The position numbers and the translations under genes are program-made. Source: an uncultured Aquimarina sp. (GTDB lineage: Bacteria > Bacteroidota > Bacteroidia > Flavobacteriales > Flavobacteriaceae). Taken from it: DNA of 64,000 nt. A model generated the notes under the pieces. That model ran no database searches and was not told where the DNA came from. It saw nothing but the letters and a program-made list of their open reading frames with translations. The DNA lies in assembly GCA_947498455.1 (NCBI GenBank), contig CANMKK010000004.1, positions 124,001-188,000 of the forward strand, read 5' to 3'. Below are positions 56,876 to 64,000 of the stretch, in pieces; within the stretch, counting starts at the first letter, position 1, and every line of letters starts with the position of its first letter.

Positions 56876-56891
56876 GGATATGTGGTTTTAA

Positions 56892-58343
56892 TTAGAATTC
56901 TATAATAAAAGAAGTTCCTTTATCGACTTGGCTTTCTACAGTAATAGAGCCGCCCATAGACTCTACTTGATTTTTAGTCAAAAATAAACCTATTCCTACA
57001 GCATCTTTGTTATAGTGGAATGTCTTGTACATACCAAATATTTTATCTTTAAATAAGCTCATATCAATACCTCTGCCATTGTCTGAAACTTTTAAGAATT
57101 GGCTTTTATCTTTAAGATATGTTTTTATATCAATAACTGGATCTCTATCTGGATGTTTGTATTTTATTGCGTTGGTAATTAGATTTAATAGGATGCTTTC
57201 TAAATATGCCGGGATATAGTTTATTTCTTCTAATTCGCTGAAATCTGTTCGTATTTGCGAATTATTATTATTTATTATTTGACTTATTCCACTAGTTACA
57301 AGTTCTAATGATTCTTTGAATTTTACAGGAATTTTCTTCTGTTTATTATTGGTTTGTATGGTTACAATTTCATTTAAGTGTTCTATTGTTGTATTAAGAT
57401 TAGAAGAGATGGTTTTTACTTCTTTAATTAGCTCTTCTTTTTCTTTTGGATCGTTAATATCTTCTATTAACTGAACCAATAGTGATAAATTGCTAGTATG
57501 TGATCTAAGGTTATGGGATACAATATGAGCGAAATTAAAAAGTCTTGAGTTTTGAGCAGCAATAATGTCTACAGATTTTTGCAATCTGATTTCCTTTCTT
57601 TTTTGATCATCAATATCCTGAAAAACTCCACGAACACCTATTATTTCTTTATTTTCATTATACATAGGTTTTCCGATTGCTCTTGCCCAGAATTCTCTGT
57701 TATTAAGAGTAACCATTTTTATTTCGGTATTAAATGGGATACCAGACATTGCACAATTAAAAAAACAATCTGCCGCCAATTGTCTACAATCTTCGGAATA
57801 ATAATTAGCAGAGTCTTTTAAGGAGGGTTTATAATCATCTGGATATTCTAGTATTTTGTAGGTTTCAAAATCCCAATAACTTTCTTTTTTATGAAAATCG
57901 ACATACCAACTACCCGTTGATGTCATTTGCGCTGTTTCTTTATAATAAAAATTGTCTTTTATTATAGCCTGATCTGGTTCTAGTTTAACCTCGAAAAAAA
58001 ATATAAAATTAATTTCTGACTTAATGTTTACTGGCAATTCATCATTTGTAGAACATCGAAACAGTTGATATTTATTTTCAACATTGAGTATTTTAATGTA
58101 TTGCTTAAAATTAATGTTATTAAGCCTATAGCTTATAAAGTTATCTCTGAAAATATCAAGATCTTCTTTATGTATTAGGTGTGTTAGAAAATAATCTATA
58201 TCGGGTTGGATAGTGTTTGAGGAATACCCAAGAGTTTTGTAAAATTTTTTAGACCAGATTTCCCTGTAAGGGTCTTTGTATAATTCCCAATAGCCAGTAT
58301 TGAAATCTTGTAATACATTATTGAAAAGTTCATTTTGGAGCAT
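56892..58343 (-). CDS. PAS-domain sensor histidine kinase
   Basis: A 483-residue kinase without a clear membrane helix. Two PAS-like regions (about 10-120 and 135-245; the second contains GTGSWYVDFHKKESYW-type sequence and the PAC-like IIGVRGVFQDIDDQKRKE) precede the kinase core. His277 lies in HIVSHNLRSHTSNLSLL and HATPase has NLITNAIKYKHPD, VSDNGRGIDMSLF and VGIGLFLTKNQVESMGG. It is cytoplasmic and forms an operon with the downstream receiver protein. Confidence 0.92.
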   Translation of the reverse strand: MLQNELFNNVLQDFNTGYWELYKDPYREIWSKKFYKTLGYSSNTIQPDIDYFLTHLIHKEDLDIFRDNFISYRLNNINFKQYIKILNVENKYQLFRCSTNDELPVNIKSEINFIFFFEVKLEPDQAIIKDNFYYKETAQMTSTGSWYVDFHKKESYWDFETYKILEYPDDYKPSLKDSANYYSEDCRQLAADCFFNCAMSGIPFNTEIKMVTLNNREFWARAIGKPMYNENKEIIGVRGVFQDIDDQKRKEIRLQKSVDIIAAQNSRLFNFAHIVSHNLRSHTSNLSLLVQLIEDINDPKEKEELIKEVKTISSNLNTTIEHLNEIVTIQTNNKQKKIPVKFKESLELVTSGISQIINNNNSQIRTDFSELEEINYIPAYLESILLNLITNAIKYKHPDRDPVIDIKTYLKDKSQFLKVSDNGRGIDMSLFKDKIFGMYKTFHYNKDAVGIGLFLTKNQVESMGGSITVESQVDKGTSFIIEF

Positions 58344-58477
58344 TAAAAATCAATTTTAAAAAAATCAATATAACAAGATATGAAATTCTAACTGTTTTCT
58401 TTAGCACAGTTTTTAATTTATGTATGTCTAATCAGGATTTTTAAAGAAAATCAATAAAAAGGATTGATAGAGGCTTG

Positions 58478-58562
58478 TTTAAGCTTCAAATTCCCCAAGG
58501 TTTGCCTTGAAAAAAATGATGGTTTTCGTAAGCATACCTCAAGAACTTGCTCCGAGGTTGTT
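58478..58562. repeat. palindromic intergenic repeat, copy D
   Basis: Contains CAAATTCCCCAAGGTTTGCC followed by TTGAAAAAAATGATGG, TTTTCGTAAGCATACCTCAA and GAACTTGCTCCGAGGTTG. It follows the plan of the other copies (CCCC-AAGG-TTTGCC-TTG palindrome, then GTAAGCAT and ACCTC-GAGGT) but is more diverged. It ends at the stop codon of the AraC-type gene. Confidence 0.6.
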
Positions 58563-60234
58563 AATTTCTAAACTCTTTAGGAGAAAGACCAGTATGTTTT
58601 TTGAATACACTATAGAATGTTGATTTTGAGTTAAATCCTGATTCTAAGGCAATGTCTAAAATAGTGTAGTTTGTAAATTTAGAATCTTTTAGTTTAGATT
58701 TTGCATCTTCGATTCTGAAGCTATTTACATAATCAGAAAAATTTGTTTCACTTAGTTTATTTACTAATTGAGACAAATAATTACTGCTAATATTTAGCAT
58801 TTTAGATATGCTGTCCAAACTTAGGTTTGAATCTCTATATATTTTGGCTTCTTTCATCAAAAAATGCAACTCCTTGAAATATAGGTTGTCATCTGTGATA
58901 TTTATTGTGCTTCCAAGGTGAACTTGGGCAAGTTTCTTTCCAGTAAGTTTAGCTATTAATTGGAATAAAAAGATATGATTTTCATTAAAAAAGCCTTCTT
59001 GAGAGTTTTCAGAATCTAAAACGCCAACTACGAGATCATTTACAAAAATAGGAACGGCTAACTCTGATTTTCTACTCATATCATCTACGATATATCTATT
59101 GTCATTAGATACGTTATGAATACACTCAAATGTTCCCGAAAATGCTACTTCCCCGACAATACCCTTACCTAAGGGTATTTCAATAGGGCTTAGGATTTTT
59201 CGTTCTCCGTTATTTTTATTTCCAAAGGCCGCCTTTTGAACCAGTATACCTTTCGATTTATCCAAAATATAAATAATGCAGTCCTCTAATTGTAGGTGAG
59301 AAATACAATTTTCTACAATATCCCAAAGTACATCTTCCAACTTATGTTTGTCAAATAAGGATGTCGAAAAATAGCTTAAAACCCCTGTTATTTGGGATGG
59401 AGCATCATAATGTATTAATTGTAACTCTTCTTCTGTGAACATATGATTTAATCCCGACATCTGGAAACTTTCTATAGCTTGTTGTACTTGCTCCGCTTCA
59501 ATCTTATTATCCTCAGACACTTTATACAAGTGTTTTGATCCTAGAAAAAAGAAAATATAATAAAACAATACATATAATATCCAATACGGATAATAGGGGA
59601 AATGACCACTGATATCTTCTCTTATAAAAAATAATAGAATAGTCAGCAACCAAAGGATATTAAATGTGATAAATATGGAAATAATGGTTTTGATCCATTT
59701 TGTCTTTTTTTTAACCTGCTTGTAGCTGAGGTTACCTATAGTGTTTTCATATCTAAGAATAATAAGCAAGCACCATACACTTAGTATTATACTATATGCT
59801 AGAGCAGAGTTCTCATCAATTTCCGTATGGATTATGGTGAATATCTTCTTAGAAATCCATGCATAGTCCATTATAATATTAATCTTAAGGATTGTATATA
59901 ATGTAAAGAACCCTATAAACGGATATAAAAGGTAGAGTTTGTTTTTATTATAGATTTCTTCTTTTTTTAAATAGTAACAGATAAAAGCTGTTAAGTAAAC
60001 TGGAGATAAATACTGAAAGGGAAGAAATAACATAAGAATCCAAGGTTGGAATTTATGAATTTTAAAATCCATTAGTAAAACCTGAATAATAACTAGATTG
60101 GCTGTTATAAAAAAACCATAGAAGTATCTATAAATTTTGTTGCTTTTCCAATGTATAAAAAGTTTCCGGAGTGAAAGAATGACTAATACCAAACACCCTA
60201 AAAATATAATTATATTGTATGGATTTAATTTCAT
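58561..60234 (-). CDS. membrane sensor-GAF-AraC-type transcriptional regulator
   Basis: A 557-residue regulator fusing three parts. The N-terminal 240 residues contain about seven hydrophobic helices (near 5-22, 39-55, 72-93, 103-123, 146-162, 185-208, 217-236). A GAF domain covers about 290-425 (ITGVLSYFSTSLFDKHKL, VPIFVNDLVVGVLDSEN). The AraC-type HTH closes the protein (MLNISSNYLSQLVNKLSETN, then IALESGFNSKSTFYSVFKKH). It likely senses a membrane or envelope signal and acts directly on DNA as a one-component system. The secreted BNR protein gene lies upstream on the same strand, 338 bases away. Confidence 0.9.
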   Translation of the reverse strand: MKLNPYNIIIFLGCLVLVILSLRKLFIHWKSNKIYRYFYGFFITANLVIIQVLLMDFKIHKFQPWILMLFLPFQYLSPVYLTAFICYYLKKEEIYNKNKLYLLYPFIGFFTLYTILKINIIMDYAWISKKIFTIIHTEIDENSALAYSIILSVWCLLIILRYENTIGNLSYKQVKKKTKWIKTIISIFITFNILWLLTILLFFIREDISGHFPYYPYWILYVLFYYIFFFLGSKHLYKVSEDNKIEAEQVQQAIESFQMSGLNHMFTEEELQLIHYDAPSQITGVLSYFSTSLFDKHKLEDVLWDIVENCISHLQLEDCIIYILDKSKGILVQKAAFGNKNNGERKILSPIEIPLGKGIVGEVAFSGTFECIHNVSNDNRYIVDDMSRKSELAVPIFVNDLVVGVLDSENSQEGFFNENHIFLFQLIAKLTGKKLAQVHLGSTINITDDNLYFKELHFLMKEAKIYRDSNLSLDSISKMLNISSNYLSQLVNKLSETNFSDYVNSFRIEDAKSKLKDSKFTNYTILDIALESGFNSKSTFYSVFKKHTGLSPKEFRN

Positions 60235-60410
60235 TATAAGATTTACAAACCTTTATATAAAATAACACAAAAAAACTAAAGGACACAGCAAATTAAAACT
60301 CATTTTTTTGAATTTTATCTTTGTTTATTTTTCTAGAACATCTATATACTCAAAATTCATATTGTATGGTGTAAAAGCTTACATCGATAAAGAATCGGCA
60401 TAACAATAAA

Positions 60411-60545
60411 TTTAATCCACATTGTGGGTTTAATTCTCTGAAGCTTGCCCTGAAATTCTAAAATTTTGTATCCGATGCATGCTTCGTAGGCCTACTCGAG
60501 GTAGTTGACTATTGGCATGTAGGATTCTTTGATACCCACCCCGGT
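60411..60545. repeat. palindromic intergenic repeat, copy B
   Basis: TTTAATCCACATTGTGG then GTTTAATTCTCTGAAGCTTG, CCCTGAAATTCTAAAATTTT and, at the far end, GCTTCGTAGGCCTACTCGAG followed by GTAGTTGAC. It matches copy A almost throughout. The right part holds a palindrome around CTACTCGAGGTAG. The remainder of 60235-60572 shows no gene. Confidence 0.75.
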
Positions 60546-60572
60546 TTATTAGTTTATCAAAGACCTATATTT

Positions 60573-63425
60573 TTAATTAATTTCAAAAGACATTTTTTTT
60601 ATGTTTTCTTTTTTAGAAACCTCAATACCATATTTTCCGGTAGGTAAATAGAATTTTCCATTCGTTCGTTTTGGTATATCTTCATCAGGAAATTCTTTAA
60701 TTAATGCTTTTTTACCTTTTTCAGAAATCACAAGATTGTATGGTATGTAATTCAATCCTCTATCAATGTCTGAAGAAAATTGTTGGAGTGTTTTTCCATT
60801 TTCGGTAGTAATTTTTATGGAGACAACTCCCGGACTATTTGCATAACATTTAATCATTACAGATGGCTCTTCGGGCTCTAGCCATTTACTCCAAGAATTA
60901 CCCCAATCTGATGAAAACGTTGCAGCTTCCATTTGGAATAAGTGTAGGTCAGAATTTAATATTTTTTCATTTAATTCTTGTAATGGTATTATGTTCGTTT
61001 TGTAGATACTCCTACCATGAGTTCCTAATAAAAGATCATTGGTATCTGGTTGTATAACAATGTCATATACTGCTACATTAGGTAAATCTTTGGAGAAAGC
61101 TTGCCATGTTTCACCTTTATTTATAGATACGTATGCACCATTATCTGTTCCTAAGTAAACGATATTTTCATTTTTAGGGTCTTCTCTAATTACATTGACT
61201 GATGATATTGGTAAATCTTTTGAGATGCGCTGCCAGTTTTGTCCATAGTCATCACTTACATACACATAAGGTGTGAAATTATCCTGTCGATATCCATTTA
61301 GGGTTGCATACACTCGCTCTTTTTTGTGCGAAGAAGCAATCAGTCTAGAGACCCATAACTCTTTTGGAAGGTTATCTGATATTTTGTTCCAATTTCCTCC
61401 TCCATTTTTGGTGATATGTATTAAGCCATCATCGCTACCTGTATAAATAAGCCCAAATTGAAACGGAGATTCTGTAATAGTTGTTATGGTTCCGTATGCA
61501 ACATTTCCTTTTTTACCTCCTGTAGTAAGATCATCGGATATTGCCATCCAATCATCTCCTTGATTCATAGATCTCATTAATTTGTTTCCTCCTAGATATA
61601 AGATATCTTGATTATGAGAAGATAATAGAATTGGTGTCTGCCAATTAAACCTATAAGGAGATTCGCCAAGTTCGTGCTTTGGTTGAATATAAATGCTTTC
61701 ATTGGTGGCTCGATTTATTCTATAGTAGTTTCCAAACTGAAACCCAGTATATACTATAGCACTATTTCTATTATCTATTTGTATTTGCATTCCATCTCCT
61801 CCTAAGATACTTTTCCATGGATATTGACCACTTTGATGCCATTCAGAATTTTCTCGAGCATTTACAGGCCCCATCCATACTCCATTATCTTGTAGGCCAC
61901 CGTAAACATTATATGGTTTTTCATGATCGACATTAATTGCATAAAATTGTCCAACACTAGGTTGATTTGCCTTTATCCAATTGGCCCCATCATCATAAGA
62001 AATATTAACTCCTCCATCATTACCATTTATTAAATGGTTTGGTTTTTTTGGGTTGATCCACAGGGCATGATGATCTGCGTGGACGTTTTTTGCACTAATA
62101 CTTTTATACGTTTTTCCGCCGTCTTTTGATTTTAAAATGGGGACACCCGAAATATAGATATGATCTTTGTTCTTAGGGTTTACTTGTATCTGCGCAAAAT
62201 AATATCCATAACTAAAAAATATATCATCCAAATATTCTTTATGTGTTTTCTTCCAGTTTTTACCACCATCATCACTTCTGTATACTTCTGCCCCGATTAC
62301 CGGCGTATCAAAAAGGTTAGCATTAGAATCTTCTAGGTATTTTGCTAGATCAACTGGTTTTACAGTACCAACCTTGATAAGTTGTTTTACATTTTTTGCT
62401 CTATACTTTTCCTGAAACCCATTAGACTTTAAATATCTATTTAGTTCTTTATCATCAATATTAAGAAATGCTTCTACAGTCATAGTTTTAAAATCTTCTT
62501 TAGTAAGACCAGAACTTTTTTCTACAGAGTTTTCTTTATCTCGTCTATATTGACTATCGTGAACAGCATATAGTGTATGTTCATCATAGACTGCTAATCC
62601 TATCCTTCCCACTCCATCTCCCGTAGGGAAACCACTTCCATTAATTGATATTTTACTCCAAGTATTTCCGGCATCTGTACTTTTATATATTCCGGATGCG
62701 GAACCACTACCTCTAAAATTCCAGGCTTTACGCTCCTTATCCCAAGCTGAAGCATACATAATATTAAAATTTCCAGGGGAAAAAGCCATGTCTATAATTC
62801 CTGTTTTATTATTAATGAATAATGTTTTCTCCCAGTTTTTTCCACCATCAATAGTTTTATAAACTCCTCTTTCTTGGTTTGTAGAATATAGATGACCAGT
62901 TACTCCTATGACTACTTCATTGGGATTGTTAGGATTAATTAAAATTCTACCGATATGATGTGAATCAATTAGGCCAACATTTACCCACGTTTTACCTTTG
63001 TCTATAGATTTAAGAATGCCCGTACCTGCATATGAAGATCGAGAAGAATTGTTTTCTCCTGTGCCGACCCAAATTATATCATTTTTCCAATCTACAGCAA
63101 TATCACCTACATTGATCGTTTCTGCATTATCTAAAACAGGCTCAAAAGTAGTTCCATTATTTAAGGTATACCACAATCCTCCGGAGGCATAGGCAACATA
63201 AAACTCTGTAGTGTTTTCGGGGTTTATAGCGAGATCTACTACACGGCCACTCATGATAGAAGGTCCAATGTTTTCAAATGGAATATTCTTTACTATTGAT
63301 GCATTTTCTAATTTTTTTTTGAAAACACTTGATTCTTTAATAACACTTGGATCTGTTGGTATTTGCTGGGATAATAGGAGAGAAGTGCATAAAAAAAACG
63401 AAAAGGAAAGTATAGATGATTTCAT
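60573..63425 (-). CDS. large secreted BNR/sortilin-like repeat protein
   Basis: A 950-residue exported protein (signal peptide 1-19, MKSSILSFSFFLCTSLLLSQ cut region). At least ten BNR-type Asp-box motifs are spread along it (for example SIDKGKTW, TIDGGKNW, STDAGNTW, SDDGGKNW, SKDGGKTY, SYDDGANW, SDDYGQNW, SINKGETW), giving a multi-bladed beta-propeller like VPS10/sortilin or photosystem-stability-factor-type glycosidases. A region at about 300-380 (KEDFKTMTVEAFLNIDDKEL) is inserted between blades. The C-terminal 140 residues form a separate beta domain. Substrate and enzyme activity are not known. Confidence 0.88.
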   Translation of the reverse strand: MKSSILSFSFFLCTSLLLSQQIPTDPSVIKESSVFKKKLENASIVKNIPFENIGPSIMSGRVVDLAINPENTTEFYVAYASGGLWYTLNNGTTFEPVLDNAETINVGDIAVDWKNDIIWVGTGENNSSRSSYAGTGILKSIDKGKTWVNVGLIDSHHIGRILINPNNPNEVVIGVTGHLYSTNQERGVYKTIDGGKNWEKTLFINNKTGIIDMAFSPGNFNIMYASAWDKERKAWNFRGSGSASGIYKSTDAGNTWSKISINGSGFPTGDGVGRIGLAVYDEHTLYAVHDSQYRRDKENSVEKSSGLTKEDFKTMTVEAFLNIDDKELNRYLKSNGFQEKYRAKNVKQLIKVGTVKPVDLAKYLEDSNANLFDTPVIGAEVYRSDDGGKNWKKTHKEYLDDIFFSYGYYFAQIQVNPKNKDHIYISGVPILKSKDGGKTYKSISAKNVHADHHALWINPKKPNHLINGNDGGVNISYDDGANWIKANQPSVGQFYAINVDHEKPYNVYGGLQDNGVWMGPVNARENSEWHQSGQYPWKSILGGDGMQIQIDNRNSAIVYTGFQFGNYYRINRATNESIYIQPKHELGESPYRFNWQTPILLSSHNQDILYLGGNKLMRSMNQGDDWMAISDDLTTGGKKGNVAYGTITTITESPFQFGLIYTGSDDGLIHITKNGGGNWNKISDNLPKELWVSRLIASSHKKERVYATLNGYRQDNFTPYVYVSDDYGQNWQRISKDLPISSVNVIREDPKNENIVYLGTDNGAYVSINKGETWQAFSKDLPNVAVYDIVIQPDTNDLLLGTHGRSIYKTNIIPLQELNEKILNSDLHLFQMEAATFSSDWGNSWSKWLEPEEPSVMIKCYANSPGVVSIKITTENGKTLQQFSSDIDRGLNYIPYNLVISEKGKKALIKEFPDEDIPKRTNGKFYLPTGKYGIEVSKKENIKKMSFEIN

Positions 63426-63947
63426 ATTAAAGGTAATTTAGTCCTACTTTGTTAAATAAAACATCCATATCTCAACCCTTCTTATTAATAGAAAGAGTTT
63501 TAAAGTCTCCCTTTGAAGAGGGATTTAGAAGGATGTAGATAGTATTTTAAAAAACACACACTGAATTCAAATCTATTAATTTAAGATAACAAAGTAAGGT
63601 TCGTTGATTGAAAAGTATGTAATGCATTCAGAGTGTCAAAATTTTTAGAGATAGTTTAACAACACTTTTGATTTATATTTGATATATTTTCTTGATTATT
63701 GGTCGATAACTAACCTATATGCTATGAAGAATTGAGATGTAATATGAACTTTAAGAGGTTAATTGCTGCCTAGCTATATAGATAATATTGATATTTCTGA
63801 AATACCATGAAATATTGTCTAAAGAGGAAGTGTTTTATGACATTATAAGTCTGATTAAAAATATCATTAGAAAACAGTGTAATTCTTAAGGTTAGTCCTA
63901 ATACACAAATAATAACCTTATTTTTGGAAACACTTTTTTATTGGCAC
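63426..63947. other. gene-free stretch, possible second repeat type
   Basis: No convincing ORF is seen. Bases about 63500-63540 read CTCCCTTTGAAGAGGGATTT then AGAAGGATG, a small hairpin (CCCT-TTGAAG-AGGG) that resembles another intergenic repeat seen in flavobacteria, but only one copy is in this window. The promoter of the BNR gene must lie near 63426-63470. Confidence 0.4.
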
Positions 63948-64000
63948 TGCCAAAGGGTTTAATACCCCGAGGCTTGCCTCGAAATTGAAAATATGCTTCC
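63948..64000. repeat. palindromic intergenic repeat, copy E (cut by window edge)
   Basis: TGCCAAAGGGTTTAATACCC followed by CGAGGCTTGCCTCGAAATTG and AAAATATGCTTCC. The centre CGAGG-CTTG-CCTCG is a perfect palindrome, and ATGCTTCC leads into the right half seen in copies A and B. It continues beyond the right edge. Confidence 0.7.

Overview
The window is a low-GC chromosomal segment from a member of the Flavobacteriaceae (Bacteroidetes). An Aquimarina-like genus is my best guess, but that is inference. Supporting signs are the SUF gene order with DUF2480 and DUF3078 genes, DUF3098, DUF3127, DUF4301 and DUF4377 proteins, -7 boxes of the TAnnTTTG type, the absence of clear Shine-Dalgarno sequences, and many short lipoproteins. 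I see no rRNA, tRNA, CRISPR array, transposase or prophage. The content is mostly housekeeping, with small accessory pieces inserted between or inside operons.

Layout. 1-11.6 kb: the SUF iron-sulfur cluster genes sufB (cut by the left edge), sufC, sufD, sufS, sufE and a SufT-like gene, followed by DUF2480 and DUF3078 genes. A His-rich lipoprotein gene sits between sufB and sufC. About 3.7 kb of accessory DNA separates sufD from sufS; it holds a DUF2306 membrane protein, a YARHG lipoprotein, a decayed copy of a serine hydrolase, a double-glycine-leader peptide gene and the intact serine hydrolase. 11.6-22.6 kb: a gene-free stretch with a MITE-like inverted repeat, then pckA, a DUF423 protein, a saccharopine dehydrogenase-like enzyme with an Lrp/AsnC regulator, a zinc peptidase, ald, leuS and a ketopantoate reductase. 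22.7-26.6 kb: an envelope operon (ftsX, two small membrane proteins, uppP, truB, a TonB-like protein). 26.6-36.5 kb: single genes and small operons (thioredoxin-like, tag, upp, aat, DUF3127, flavin reductase, a histidine kinase, thioesterase, HIT, greA, a Rieske-like lipoprotein).

35.5-47.1 kb: one thiamine biosynthesis operon on the minus strand, led by a TPP riboswitch: thiS, thiC, a TenI/ThiE-like gene, a 1253-residue SWIM-SNF2 helicase, thiD, thiE, thiG, a four-helix-bundle (S23-type) gene, thiH and thiF. The helicase and the four-helix-bundle gene are not thiamine genes. 47.4-51.2 kb: a hybrid histidine kinase converging on an NtrC-type regulator. 51.4-56.3 kb: a small secreted protein, arfB with a DUF4301 gene, a phosphopantetheinyl transferase and ahcY. 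56.4-64 kb: a response regulator with its PAS kinase, a membrane-GAF-AraC regulator and a large secreted BNR/sortilin-like protein.

The observations I consider most worth following are a family of about 50-100 bp palindromic repeats at five intergenic sites, a short repeat inserted in frame in both leuS and thiE, the orphan GG-leader peptide beside a truncated paralogue, the two foreign genes embedded in the thi operon, and a terminator-like hairpin in the greA leader.
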